Assembly (NCBI GenBank): GCA_009823505.1
Contig: VZQC01013855.1
Location: forward strand, 3,963-67,962
DNA length: 64,000 bases
Source of the DNA: Rhizomys pruinosus
Taxonomy: Eukaryota; Chordata; Mammalia; Rodentia; Spalacidae
Reading direction: 5' to 3'
The notes under the pieces were generated by a model. That model worked only from the letters and a program-made list of their open reading frames with translations. It was not told where the DNA came from and did not search any database. The position numbers and the translations under genes are program-made. Positions 1 through 11,536 of this stretch are shown piece after piece; position 1 is the stretch's first letter, and each line of letters starts with the position of its first letter.

Positions 1-1439
1 GTGGGGGCTTGGATCCCCTGGCCAACATCTCCTTGGTAGAATAATCCATTGCTGATGTCAGAGCTCCTGTATTAATATATTTTGCTTAAGTGCATAGCTT
101 AAGGAGACTTTAGTATTATATTTGGTTCTGAATAGAGAATAATCCTTTTCACAGTTCCTATGTCTATTAATCAATTAAAGAAGGCAGTTTTACTGGTTTT
201 ATAAGAGATTACCTCTATAACAATTGGCTCCAATTTACAGTTGGAGAACATCCTCGTCATCATCATATTTCTCCCTGTTCTGTGGGGGGGGGTAAGACAG
301 TCTCTCATATTAAAACCTTTGCAGCATCTAAAGGCAAGTTTCATTAGTACGCATTATAAATAGTTGTTACTAGAAGGATCCACAGAGGGGTTTGATGTTT
401 GAAGCAATCTGAGGCTTTTCTTCCTTTCTATGTTCAGATGGGCCAACCTTTCTGTTGGCACTTTCTGGTATATCCTACTCAATGCAAAGCTGTATCTTTT
501 CTTTCTCAGCCGTGAAGTTGGTGACATTTTGACCTGTTGGAACATACAAATCTTTTCCCATAGTTAGTTTTAAGATTTGAATTGCAAGGATTATGACAGA
601 AATGTTTCCTACCTATCTGTATCCTCCTTTTTTATTTTAGATTTTTGTTTTTTGACCTGTGAGTCTCAAAAAGGCAGTTGTATTATACATAAATATATGG
701 TGGAATCAAGGCACAGATTTCATCAAATTCACCCATGCTGTTTTGGGTGACTGTATGTTATTAACTTTGGAAGCAAACTTAATATTTAAGTTAAATCATC
801 CTATAGGTGAAAGAGAATGCTACAAGGTGATACTGTACAACAGAAAAATTATAGAGAACATTTGTATGGGCCAATCCCAAAGTAATTGTTATACAGATTG
901 TAAGTAAACAAATGTGGACAACAGCAATTTATATCTCCAATTAACACAGATGCATTACCATTTTTATCAGAGCCTTTAAATCAATGTTGTTTATTATACA
1001 CATATTTACTTTTACTAAGTCCTAAAACACCATGTAACCTGTAGACAGAGTCTGGGCAAAACGGGATACTTGTTGAACTCATATCAATTACATATGCATT
1101 AATCGAATCCCTCCCACCCTTCCCGATTCACCATTTCAGTCAGTTTTCTGATGCGGTATTTCTGTTGTTGTTCTTTTAATATGCATCTCTCTCCACAAGA
1201 AATATTTGTAACTGGGTTATTGCCACTAGCATCCACACATGAGGGATACCATTTGTAGTTTGTTTCTCTGGGACTGTGTTACTTCACTTAACATGATGTC
1301 TTCTAGCTCCATCCATTTATCTGCAAAGTTCATGATGTTGTCTTTCTTTATAGCTGCATAGAATTCCATTGTGTACATGTACCACATTTTCTCTATCCAC
1401 TCGTCAGTTGAGGGGCATTTGGGTTGGTTCCAGCTTTTT
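1..1439 (-). mobile_element. L1 3' UTR and ORF2 C-terminus (possibly misplaced copy)
   Basis: Read on the minus strand this is the end of an L1: the ORF2 C-terminus (containing [19 protein letters not shown]) runs from the N at 1440 to a stop at 1226-1228, and about 1.2 kb of 3' UTR follows toward base 1. It matches 3169-4607 inside L1B with only three substitutions that I can find (near positions 192, 223 and 1244). The next L1 sequence, from 1441, is much more diverged and jumps about 1 kb upstream in ORF2. The segment is therefore either a real recent copy or an assembly duplication. Confidence 0.85.
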
Positions 1440-1440
1440 N
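1440..1440. other. Single ambiguous base at an L1 breakpoint
   Basis: The lone n follows a run of five T and sits exactly where the near-identical copy of 3169-4607 ends. On its right the sequence resumes about 990 bases further upstream in ORF2, judged against the intact ORF2 at 24712-28545. A placeholder here suggests a contig join rather than a simple miscall. Confidence 0.8.
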
Positions 1441-2033
1441 TAGTATAGAGATCCCCCTGTTTTGTTCTTTTCACTAAGGGTTGTTTTGGCTATTCGGGGT
1501 CTTTTATTTTTCCAGATGCAATTAAGGAATTTTTTCCAAGCCTCTGAAGAAACTCTTGGTGATTTTGATTGGGGTTGCATTAAATCTATACAAGAATTTG
1601 GGTAGAATGCACATTTTTAATATGTTAATTTTCCCAATCCATGAGCATGGAGGGTTTTTCAATCTGCTGATGCCTTCTTCAATTTCCTTCTTCAAGGATT
1701 TAAAATTTTTGTTGTAGAGATCTTTGCTGTCTTTAGTTAGGTTTGTTCCTGGTATTTTATTGTTTATGAGGCTACTGTGAGTGGGAAGGTCTCCTTGAAT
1801 TTCTTCTTCAGTTACTTGTTGGTGTAAAGAAAGTCTACTGAATTTTCTGGGTTAATTTTATATCCTGCCACTTTTCTGAAGCTCTTAGTCATTTCTAGGA
1901 TTTTTTTGGTGGAGGTTTTAGCATCCCTTAAGTAAACAATCATATCATCAAAAAAGAATAGCTTGACTTACTCTTCTCCAATTAGTACTCTTTTAATTTA
2001 ATTTTCTTGCCTTATTGCCCTAGTAATTGTTTC
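1441..2033 (-). pseudogene. L1A ORF2 fragment (left part)
   Basis: This is old minus-strand L1 ORF2 sequence matching about 25913-26510 of the intact L1D, the part just downstream of the FADD catalytic motif. It has many substitutions and indels and no long frame. It stops at the left TSD of L1B and resumes at 10219, so it is the left half of the host element that L1B entered. Confidence 0.85.
2016..2033. repeat. Left target-site duplication of L1B
   Basis: TGCCCTAGTAATTGTTTC (18 bp) occurs here and again exactly at 10201-10218. The two copies bracket L1B and both lie in the same ORF2 sentence of the host L1A. Cleavage after TTTC before AA fits the L1 endonuclease preference. Confidence 0.95.
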
Positions 2034-4393
2034 TTTTTAATTTTCATTTTTTATTGATGTTTTGTGTATTTCATACATCATTTTCCAATTCAGTTGAGGC
2101 ATATTTCCCTTTCCCTTCCCCCACCCCACTCCACCCCATCCCAGATCATGCATTTTTCCATAACAGTCCCGCATCTTTCTCTGTTTTTTTTTTTGATTTT
2201 TTAACAGTAAGTAATAAATTATGAGTACAAGCATCCTTCATGTAAAACAATTTGCAAGAAGTTGTGCCCAAACTCACACAGACCATTGGTCCCACCATCC
2301 AGTGTGTGTGGGGGGCGTGTACGTTCAATCAAGTTGATCAAATGAGTGTCCAGACTATATTGCTGTAGTTTCACCATTTACCCCAGTCGCACCCCTTAAA
2401 TTCTACCATGCTCCCTCTTCCGCAGATTGTTCCCTAGGCTTAGAAAAGGGGCACAGGTGGATGAGAAGCAAAACACTCTACTTTCTCTGGAGCTGATGTC
2501 TTGGTCTCTAGTCAGTTCTGGCTGTTTTCTTTCATGGGCTGCCAGCTTGTCCAGGCATAACCTTTCGATCCTACTAATGAAGCACATGCAATTAGATATT
2601 TAGGTATTAAACAGTATAATATATAGCCTTTCGATCCTACTAATGAAGCACACACAATTAGATATATAGGTATTTAAACAGTACTAATTGTTATGGTAGG
2701 TTTCTTTGGTATAGACACAGATGTTTGGATGGTATGTTAATTCATGATTTACATTTTCTTCTGTTAAGTATGGCAGGGTCTTCGTGTGGTTTATAACATC
2801 TCCTAACCATTAGAGGATGTAAGCTTGTGGCATCAGCCGTGGGTTATTCCTCCAAGGAGAGAGCTAATAGCCAATTAGATTTGGGATATACAGACATATG
2901 GCTGCCACTGCTGCACAGTATTTCCAGGCAGATGAGGTGTAGCTGGTGCTGACGGAGGAGTCTTGCTTGACTCAAGGAGACCTATATTTGCTTTATTGGT
3001 TTAGTGGCCTTTGGTAACACTCTCTGGCATTCCAGAGACCATCTGTATACTTGCAAGTGCGGTCTCCATACATCTTTCCCATGTTTATATCAGGTCTTCA
3101 ACAGCAGGGCCTTATCGCCTCTCTTCCTGCAGATATCCCAGTTTGGAGGCAAGGAGCCTTTACCTTTTGTGGGGGCTTGGATCCCCTGGCCAACATCTCC
3201 TTGGTAGAATAATCCATTGCTGATGTCAGAGCTCCTGTATTAATATATTTTGCTTAAGTGCATAGCTTAAGGAGACTTTAGTATTATATTTGGTTCTGAA
3301 TAGAGAATAATCCTTTTCACAGTTCCTATGTCTATTAATCAATTAAAGAAGGCAGTTTTCCTGGTTTTATAAGAGATTACCTCTATAACATTTGGCTCCA
3401 ATTTACAGTTGGAGAACATCCTCGTCATCATCATATTTCTCCCTGTTCTGTGGGGGGGGGTAAGACAGTCTCTCATATTAAAACCTTTGCAGCATCTAAA
3501 GGCAAGTTTCATTAGTACGCATTATAAATAGTTGTTACTAGAAGGATCCACAGAGGGGTTTGATGTTTGAAGCAATCTGAGGCTTTTCTTCCTTTCTATG
3601 TTCAGATGGGCCAACCTTTCTGTTGGCACTTTCTGGTATATCCTACTCAATGCAAAGCTGTATCTTTTCTTTCTCAGCCGTGAAGTTGGTGACATTTTGA
3701 CCTGTTGGAACATACAAATCTTTTCCCATAGTTAGTTTTAAGATTTGAATTGCAAGGATTATGACAGAAATGTTTCCTACCTATCTGTATCCTCCTTTTT
3801 TATTTTAGATTTTTGTTTTTTGACCTGTGAGTCTCAAAAAGGCAGTTGTATTATACATAAATATATGGTGGAATCAAGGCACAGATTTCATCAAATTCAC
3901 CCATGCTGTTTTGGGTGACTGTATGTTATTAACTTTGGAAGCAAACTTAATATTTAAGTTAAATCATCCTATAGGTGAAAGAGAATGCTACAAGGTGATA
4001 CTGTACAACAGAAAAATTATAGAGAACATTTGTATGGGCCAATCCCAAAGTAATTGTTATACAGATTGTAAGTAAACAAATGTGGACAACAGCAATTTAT
4101 ATCTCCAATTAACACAGATGCATTACCATTTTTATCAGAGCCTTTAAATCAATGTTGTTTATTATACACATATTTACTTTTACTAAGTCCTAAAACACCA
4201 TGTAACCTGTAGACAGAGTCTGGGCAAAACGGGATACTTGTTGAACTCATATCAATTACATATGCATTAATCGAATCCCTCCCACCCTTCCCGATTCACC
4301 ATTTCAGTCAGTTTTCTGATGCGGTATTTCTGTTGTTGTTCTTTTAATATGCATCTCTCTCCACAAGAAATATTTGTAACTGGGTTATTGCCA
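2034..4393 (-). other. L1B 3' UTR
   Basis: About 2.36 kb lies between the ORF2 stop (4394-4396) and the 3' end at about 2034. It is homologous along its length to the L1D 3' UTR (22436-24711) and shares its terminus with the truncated copies at 18004 and 55116, so it belongs to this L1 family rather than being a chance insertion. It has a C-rich strand near the 3' end and two small minus-strand frames opening with ATG: 2396-2587 (63 codons) and 3522-3713 (63 codons). I see no proof that either is translated. Confidence 0.8.
2107..2142 (-). other. G-rich polypurine tract of L1 3' UTR
   Basis: The plus strand shows runs of three to five C separated by short spacers, so the L1 sense strand has four or more G-runs close together. 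G-rich, quadruplex-capable tracts near the 3' end are a known conserved feature of mammalian L1 3' UTRs. The same tract occurs at 18097-18124, 22508-22545 and, on the plus strand, about 39758-39790. Confidence 0.6.
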
Positions 4394-7300
4394 CTAGCAT
4401 CCACACATGAGAGATACCATTTGTAGTTTGTTTCTCTGGGACTGTGTTACTTCACTTAACATGATGTCTTCTAGCTCCATCCATTTATCTGCAAAGTTCA
4501 TGATGTTGTCTTTCTTTATAGCTGCATAGAATTCCATTGTGTACATGTACCACATTTTCTCTATCCACTCGTCAGTTGAGGGGCATTTGGGTTGGTTCCA
4601 GCTTTTTGCTATTGTGAACAGAGCTGCAATAAATGTAGCTGTTCATGTATCTCTGCAGTAAGACGAGTCTTGTGAGTATATATCCAGGAGTGGTATGACT
4701 GGGTCAAATGGCAAGCTCATTTTGAGTCTTCTAAGTGTTCTTCACACTGCTTTCCATAGTGGCTGTACAAGGTCACATTCCCACCAGCAATGGATGAGTG
4801 TTCCCCTTTCCCCACAACCTCTCCAGCACTTGGTATCATTTGTTTTCTTGATCCTAGCCATTCTTATTGGAGTAAGATGATATCTTAAAGTGGTTTTAAT
4901 TTGCATTTCCTTAATTATTAGCTATGTTGAACAGTTCTTAAGATGTTTCTCAGCCATCTCTAATTCCTCCTCTGTGAAGTCTCTATTCAGTTCTTTGCTC
5001 CATCTTTTGAGTGATTCATTTGCTTTCTTTCTTCTTTGTTTTTTTGAGTAGCTTGTATACACTGGAAATTAATGCTTTGTCAGATGTTTCTGCTGTAAAT
5101 GTTTCCTCCCATTCTGTGGGTTTTCTCTTCACTTCCTTTATTGTTTCCTTTGATGTACAGAAGCTTTTGAGTTTAAGGCGGTCCCATTTGTCAATTGTCA
5201 ATCTTATTTCTTATGCAGCTGCTGTCTGATTTAGGAAGTCTTTTCCTATGCCTATGTCTTGTAGTCTGCTGACAAGTTTCTCTTCTATCATCTCCAGAGT
5301 TTTGGATTTCACGTTGAGATATTTGATCCATCTGGAATTGACTTTTGTACAGGGTGAGAGGTAGGGGTTTAATTTCATTCTCCTAAAAGTGGTGATCCAG
5401 TTTTGCCAACACCACTTTCTGAAGATGCTGTCTTTCCTCCAATGTGTCTTCTTGGCCCCCTTGTCAAATATGAGGTGGCTGAAAGTGTATGTACTCAGGT
5501 TTGCATCATCAGTTTTATTCCATTGGTCAACTGGTTTGTTTTTGTGCCAGTACCAAGCTGATTTTACGACTAAAGCCCTGTAGTATAGTTTGATGTCTGG
5601 TATAGCGATTCCCCCTGTATTACTCTTTTCTCCCAGGGTTGCTTTGGCTATTCGGGGTCTTTTGTTTTTCCAAATGAAATTGGGGACTTTTTTTCCAATC
5701 CTGTGAAGAAGCTCTTGGGGATTTTGATTGGTATTGCATTAAATCTATAAGCGAATTTGAGTAAGGTGGACATTTTTACTATACTTATTTTACTAATCCA
5801 TGAGCATGGGAAGTTTGTTCATCTTCTGATGTCTTCCTCAATTTTCTTCTTCAGGGGTTTAAAATTTTTGTTGTAGAGATCCTTGGTGTCTTTGATTAGG
5901 TTTGTTCCTAGGTATTTTTTTTTTTGTTTTTGAGGCTATTGTGAGTGGGAAGATTTCCTTGTAGTCCTTCTTCAGTTGCTTGTTGTTGGTGTAGAGAAAA
6001 GCTACTGATTTTTCTAGATTTATTTTGTATCCTGCCACTTTACTGAAGCTATTAATCGTTTCTAGGAATTTTCTGGTTGAGTTCTTAGCATGCCTTAGGT
6101 ATAAAATCATATCATCCTCAAAAAGGGATAGCTTGACTTCCTCTTTTCCTATTAGAACTCTTTAATTTCCTTTTCTTGCCTTATTTCCCTAGCAAGGGTT
6201 TCAAGCACTATATTGAAGAGGAGTGGTGACAGGGGGCAGCCTTACAGAGTTCCTACCTTTAAGGGGAATGCTTCTGTCATTTCCCCATTTACGATGATAT
6301 TGGCTGTGGGTTTCCTGTATATGGCTTTGATTACATTGAGGAATGATCCCTCCAGACAGATTCCCTCTAAGACTTTAAACATGAAGGGATGCTGGATTTT
6401 GTCAAAGGCTTTCTCCGCATCAATGCAGAGGATGGTGTGGTTTTTGTCTTTTAATCCATTTATATATTTGATGATATTTATTGATTTTCCTATATTGAAC
6501 CATTCCTACATCTCTGGTATGAATCCGACTTGGTCATGATGGATGATCTTCTTGACGTGGGTCTGTATGTGATTTGCCAGTATCCTGTTTAGAATTTTGG
6601 CATCTGTGCTCATTACAGAGATGGGTCTATAGTGCTCCTTTTTGGTTGTATCTTTACCTGGTTTTGGTATTAGAGTGATGCTGGCTTCATAAAAGATATC
6701 TGGGAAAATTCCCTCCGTTTGTATCCTTATTGGTCTATTTGGGCTGTTGATCTCTTCTTGGTTGAGATTTTGTGATTCCCAGGATTTTAGATATTCATCC
6801 ATTTCTTCTAGGTTATCAAACTTATTAGACTATAGGTTTTTGAAGTACTTCCTTATGATTGTCTGGATCTTTTCATAGTCTGTTGTGATATTTCCCCTTT
6901 CATCACAGATTCTATTGATTTGGAGTTGTTCCTTCTTTCTTTTGGTTAACTAGTCTAGATGTCTGTCTATCTTGTTTATTATCTCATAGATCCAACGTTT
7001 GGATTCATTGATTTTTTGTATGGTTTTCTTTGTTTCTATTTCATTTATCTCTGCTCTGATTTTTGTTATTTCTTCTTGTCTGCTGCGTTTAGGGTTCATT
7101 TGTTGTTGTCTCTCAAGTATTTTTAGCTGCAGTGTTAGAGCATTCACTTGTGCTCTTTCTGTTTTTTTAATGTAGGCACTTAGAGCTATAAACTTCCGTC
7201 TTAGGACTGCTTTTAAAGTGTCCCATAGGTTTTGCTGTGTTGTATTATCATTGTTATTTATTTCCAGGAATGTTTTTGTTTCTTTCTTTATTTCTTCCTT

Positions 7301-8095
7301 GACCAATTCATTATTGAGGAGAGTGTTGTTTAGTCTCCATGTGTTCTTATAGGTTGTAGTGTTTATCTTGTTGTTGATGTTGAGACTTATTGTACTGTGG
7401 TCTGATAGAATGCATGAGATTATATCAATCTTTTTGTATTTGTTGAGTTTTTCCCTGTGTCCCAGTATATGGTCTATTTTGGAGAATGTTCCATGAGGTG
7501 CTGAGTAGAAAGTGTATTCCTTGGTATTAGGGAAATAGTTTCAATAAGAACTGTGAAGGTCCATTTGGTTTCTATCATTCAGTTCAATGCCCCTGTTAAC
7601 CTTTGTCCGTTGATCGCTCTAAGGGCACAATGGGGTAAATTGATGTCCTGTAATCATTAGTGCTCTGTTAATCGTCCTTGAAGAATCCTGAAAATACCTT
7701 CTATAAAGCTGGTGCATCCGTAATAACTGGTGCCTAAATATTCAATTGTGAACCTTGAACATCAATCTGTTCCTTTATAAAGATCGAATGACCGCGCGTT
7801 TTTCGCTTCTTTGACTCTTTGCTTTGAAAGTGTATTTTTTATATTAGAATAGCAACACCTCCTTTCTTTTAGGTACCATTCTCTTGGAATAATTTTTTTC
7901 CAACCTTTCACACTAAGGTGGTGCCTATCCTTAAAATTAAGATGGGTTTCTTCTTAGGCACATACTAAAGCTAGGGTGTTTCCCATCCATCGTATCATCT
8001 CTGCCTTTTTTGAATTCGGGGGCATTTAGCCCATTACAAAGGCCTTAAAGTACATAATCTAAAGAGGATGATTCTTTTCCTTCATCCTTATTAAT
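4394..8095 (-). pseudogene. L1B ORF2 (endonuclease-reverse transcriptase), broken
   Basis: This is colinear with the intact ORF2 at 24712-28545. The stop equivalent is at 4394-4396 and the start region at about 8090. Open pieces include 5859-6110, 6506-6802 (the segment before the RT core, with a [15 protein letters not shown] string) and 6950-7306 (endonuclease-RT linker). The endonuclease part upstream of about 7540 is much more corrupted than the rest. No frame spans more than about 118 codons, so there is no functional product. Confidence 0.88.
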
Positions 8096-8147
8096 CGCCT
8101 TTGGACTTCTAGCCTCCTGAACTTTAACTTCTACGGTCATGTTTTTA

Positions 8148-9289
8148 TTAGTTTCTCTTCCTAGGTGTTTGAGGATTGTTGCTCCTCTCTTCTGCCCTTT
8201 GAATTGCTTCAAGTATTTTATGAAGTGTTGATTTTCTGGACATGTATTCTGTCATCTTGTTTATGTCATGGAATATTTTTCTCTCTCCTTCCACTATAAT
8301 GGACATTTTTGCTGGGTAAATTATTCTGGGTTGTCATCCATAGTCCTTTAACACTGGGGAATCTTTGCTCCATGCTCTTCTTGCTTTCATTGTTTGTGCC
8401 GAGAAGTCAGGTGTAATTCTGATGCATTTCCCTTTGTATGTGACTTGTTTTTCTTTTGTAGCCTTCAGGATTTTGTCTTTGTTTTGGGCATCTAGCATTT
8501 TAACTATGATATGGCGTAGGGAGTTTCTTTTCTGATCTCGTCTATTTGGAGTTCTATGTGCTTCTCGTATTTGTATGGGTTTGTCTATTTTTAGTTTGGG
8601 AAAATTTTCATCTACTATTCTGTTGAAGATCTGGTCAATTCTATTCTCTTAAGATTGTTCTCCTTCCTGTATTTCTTTGATGCAGAGGTTTGATCTTTTC
8701 ATAGTATCCCATATTTCCTAGTTGTTCCACTTTTTTGTATTTTTAAATTTTTCATAATCTTTATTTGAGCTTTTTAATTGCTCTGTGTTATCTTCCAGAT
8801 CTGATATTCGTTGTTCTGTTTTCTCCATTCTACTTCTGAGGCTTTTTCCTTTCCTTTCTTCTTGACTGGATGAATATTCTAATTCCTTTTTCATTTCATC
8901 CTGTTTTCTTTAGTATTTCCATTTCCTTTTTGAGCTTTTCAATCTTTTCTTGGTGCTCCTTACTTTGTTGGTTGGCTTCCTTTTTCAGTGTTTCTACTTC
9001 CTTTAAGAATTTGTTTTTTTCTCCCTCTAGTTTTTTCTGGAGTTTTTCAATCTGTTCCTTTAGTTCTTTCCGATGTTTGTCATTGTATCCCTCTAGGTCC
9101 TTTTTGAGTTTTTCATTCTCTCTCTTTTAGTTCTCTAAATTCTTCTTTACTTTCTTTAATTTCTCTGCATAGGTATGCAATTATTCCTTTAAGATCTGTT
9201 CCTTGGGTCGCCTCCAAGGGGATCCCATTGTAACTATCTCCTACAGTTTTGGTAGAGCCTGGTGCTGGATTATCCTGTGCCTTTCCCGT
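8148..9289 (-). pseudogene. L1B ORF1 (RNA-binding chaperone), broken
   Basis: Homologous to the ORF1 copies at 13302-14397 and 28590-29880. The minus strand reads coiled coil, RRM-like part, then C-terminal domain toward a TAA at 8148-8150. The usual start ATG is replaced by ACG (plus-strand CGT at 9287-9289) and several stops interrupt the coding frame. ORF1 proteins coat L1 RNA and act as nucleic-acid chaperones; this copy cannot make one. Confidence 0.8.
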
Positions 9290-9603
9290 GTTGTCCCTTC
9301 ATTGCGTCCCTGGCATGTGGGTTTCCCTTTTGTGATTCAAATCACAAATGTCTTTTCACTATGTTAGTGGATGATTTTGCTTGCTTACTTCCGATGCTTT
9401 TTTTTTTTTCTTTCCCTTTCCTTCTCCTTGTTTATGGAGTATTGACTTGTCTAGGTTTCAGGCTTTCAATTTTGTCTATATTTTGGATATTGGAAGCCTA
9501 AGTCACTCTTCCCTTCCTGTTCCAATTCCTTTTGGCTGCAGTTGTGGGGGGGTGGGGTGTGTATGCTTGACTTAGCCCATGCCCCAAGGCCTGTGACTTC
9601 TGA
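9290..9603 (-). promoter_or_regulatory. L1B 5' UTR, non-repeated tether
   Basis: About 310 bp lie between the ORF1 start position and the first promoter monomer. It aligns with the corresponding part of L1D (29881-30170), with shared strings around a CTTCCC/CCTTGTTTATGGAGTATTG segment. In monomer-bearing rodent L1s this is the tether between the monomers and ORF1. Confidence 0.65.
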
Positions 9604-10200
9604 GTTCCAACAAAGTCAGAGGCACCAAACCCAACCCCGACCAGCTGCAAAGGCAAGCCCAGGTGGCCCTCTCCCACAAAAGGGCTCAGAGCTGCCACCC
9701 ACTTGGAGCAGTCCAAGAGACACTCTAGCCCCTAAATCTACCTTCCTGAGTGACTTCTGGGTTCCAACAAAGTCAGAGGCACCAAACCCAACCCCAACCG
9801 GCTGCAAAGGCAAGCCCAGGCAGCTCCCTCCCACAAAAGGGCTCAGACCTGCGACCCCCTTGGAGCAGCCCAAGAGACACTCTAGCCCCTCTACCTACCT
9901 GCTTGAGCGACTTCCGGGTTCCATCAATGTCAGATGCACCAGACCCAACCCTGACCAGCTGCAAAGGCAAGTCCAGGTGGCCCCCTCCCACAAAAGGGCT
10001 CAGAGCTGAGACCCACTTGGAGCAGCCCAAGAGACACTCTATCCGCTAAATCTACCTGCCTGAGCAACATCTGGGTTCCAACAAAGTCAGAGCACCAAAC
10101 CCAACCCTGACCAGCTGCAAAAGCAAGCCCAGGTGGCACCCTCCCACAAAAGGGCTCAGAGCTGCAACCCCCTTGGAGCAGCCCAAGAGACGCTATAGCC
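9604..10200 (-). repeat. L1B 5' UTR promoter monomers, 157-bp period
   Basis: The landmark GTTCCAACAAAGTCAGAGG and its variants start at 9604, 9761, 9918 and 10075, a spacing of exactly 157 bp. The array holds about 3.8 units and ends within a unit at the right TSD. Tandem monomers at the 5' end are the known promoter architecture of mouse-type L1s. The position upstream of ORF1 and the truncation at the insertion boundary fit that role. Confidence 0.9.
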
Positions 10201-10218
10201 TGCCCTAGTAATTGTTTC
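10201..10218. repeat. Right target-site duplication of L1B
   Basis: Perfect copy of 2016-2033. The host L1A ORF2 reading resumes immediately after it. Confidence 0.95.
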
Positions 10219-10633
10219 AAGCACTATATTGAAGAGGAGTGGTGACAGGGTGCAGCCTTGCAGAGTTCCTACCTTTAAAGGGAATGCTTCTGTCGTTTCC
10301 CCATTTAGGATAATATTGGCTGTGGGTTTCCTGTATACGACTTTGATTACATTGAGGAATGGTCCCTGCAATCCAATTCCCTCTAGGACTTTAAGCATGA
10401 AGGGATGCTAGATTTTGTCAAAGGCTTTTTCCACATCAATTGAAATGATGGTGTGGTTTTTGTCTTTCAGTCCATTTATATGCTTGATGATATTTATTGA
10501 TTCTCATATGTTGAGCCAACCCTAAATCTCTGGTAAGAATCTAACTTGGTTATGATGGATAATATTGTTGATGTGGGTCTGTATGTGATTTGCCAGTATC
10601 CTGTTTAGAATTTTGGCATCTGTGTTCATTAGG
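10219..10633 (-). pseudogene. L1A ORF2 fragment (RT core part)
   Basis: Continues the L1A ORF2 interrupted at 2033. The minus strand contains the stretch ending in [14 protein letters not shown] (10156-10398), the counterpart of the RT '[11 protein letters not shown]' motif. It stops at 10633, where a plus-strand L1 piece begins, and the reading resumes at 11537. Confidence 0.85.
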
Positions 10634-11536
10634 GAGATGATAGAATACATGTCCGGAAAACCAACTCTCCAGAAAATGCTTGAAGCAATTCAAAGGGCAG
10701 AAGAGAGGAGCAACTATCCCCAAGAACCTAGGAAAAGAAACTAATAAAAATATAAACATAGGAGTAGAATCAGAGACTAAAAGTCCAAATGGATAATAAG
10801 GTGAAAGGAAAAAACATCCATCTTTCAATTATAACCTTAAATATTAATGGGCTGAACTCCCCAATCAAAAGGCATAGACTGGGAGAATGGATTAGGAAAC
10901 AAAATCTATCTATATGCTGTCTGCAAGAAACCCATCTCAATTTCAAGGACAGACACCAACTTAAGGTGAAGGGATGGAAGAAAATATTCCAAGCAAATGG
11001 TACCAAAAAGAAAGCAGGTGTCGCTATCCTAATATCAGACAAAATAGACTTCAAAGCAAAAGAAATCAAAAGAGACAAAGAGGGCCATTATATCTTCATT
11101 AAAGGAACAATCGACGATGAAGATCTCACAATCATGAATATATATGCACCAAATGCCGGCGCACCAAACTTTGTAAAGACAACTCTTCAGGATCTCAAGG
11201 CTCAGATTAACCCCAGCACACTAATAGGAGGGGACTTCAATACCCCACTAAGTCCTTTAGACAGATCAACAGGACAACGATAAACAGAGAGACATCTGAA
11301 CTGAATGATACAATACACCAAATGGCCTCACAGACATCTATCGAATATTCCACCCAAACACCAGAGAATACACTTTCTACTCAGCACCCCATGGAACATT
11401 CTCCAAAATAGATCATATAATGGGACACAGGGAAAAGCTCAACAAATACAAAAAGATTGAAATAATCTCATGGATTCTTTCAGACCACACTGCAATAAAA
11501 CTCAACATCAACACCAGGATAAACCCTACAACCTAT
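10634..11536 (+). mobile_element. Young plus-strand L1 piece inside L1A
   Basis: A 0.9-kb plus-strand segment covers the ORF1 C-terminus, the ORF1-ORF2 spacer and about the first 250 codons of ORF2. It is close in sequence to L1D, unlike the diverged host. Both ends are internal to L1, there is no poly-A tail, and a 7-bp direct repeat GGGAGAT flanks it (10632-10638 and 11537-11543). Short AGATGA overlap is present at the left junction. Endonuclease-independent insertion, a rearrangement or an assembly chimera are all possible. Confidence 0.8.
10789..11283 (+). pseudogene. ORF2 endonuclease N-terminus, truncated
   Basis: Opens with ATG and encodes 164 residues of an L1 endonuclease domain: [13 protein letters not shown] near residue 17, QETH at about 46-49, NIYAPN at about 117, and GGDFNTP near residue 148. 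A small deletion just after the TGQR codons then shifts the frame into a stop. The wild-type length is about 1,277 residues, so this is only the front part of the endonuclease, without its downstream SDH motif in frame. Confidence 0.85.

Larger units (their letters stand above)
2034..10200 (-). mobile_element. L1B: near full-length L1 nested in L1A
   Basis: This is an 8.17-kb minus-strand LINE-1. On the plus strand it begins with the T-rich complement of the poly-A end, followed by a 2.36-kb 3' UTR (2034-4393), ORF2 remnants (4394 to about 8095), ORF1 remnants (8148-9289), and a 5' UTR ending in about four promoter monomers. A perfect 18-bp TSD flanks it, so it arrived by ordinary target-primed reverse transcription into the older L1A. 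Both ORFs carry stops and frameshifts, so it cannot encode full-length proteins as assembled, although part of the damage (7540-8110) may be sequencing error. Confidence 0.93.

Noticed and set aside
9542..10009. 155-codon plus-strand frame over the L1B monomers
   Set aside because: Repeats with the 157-bp unit and has no recognisable domain; promoter repeat read as protein.
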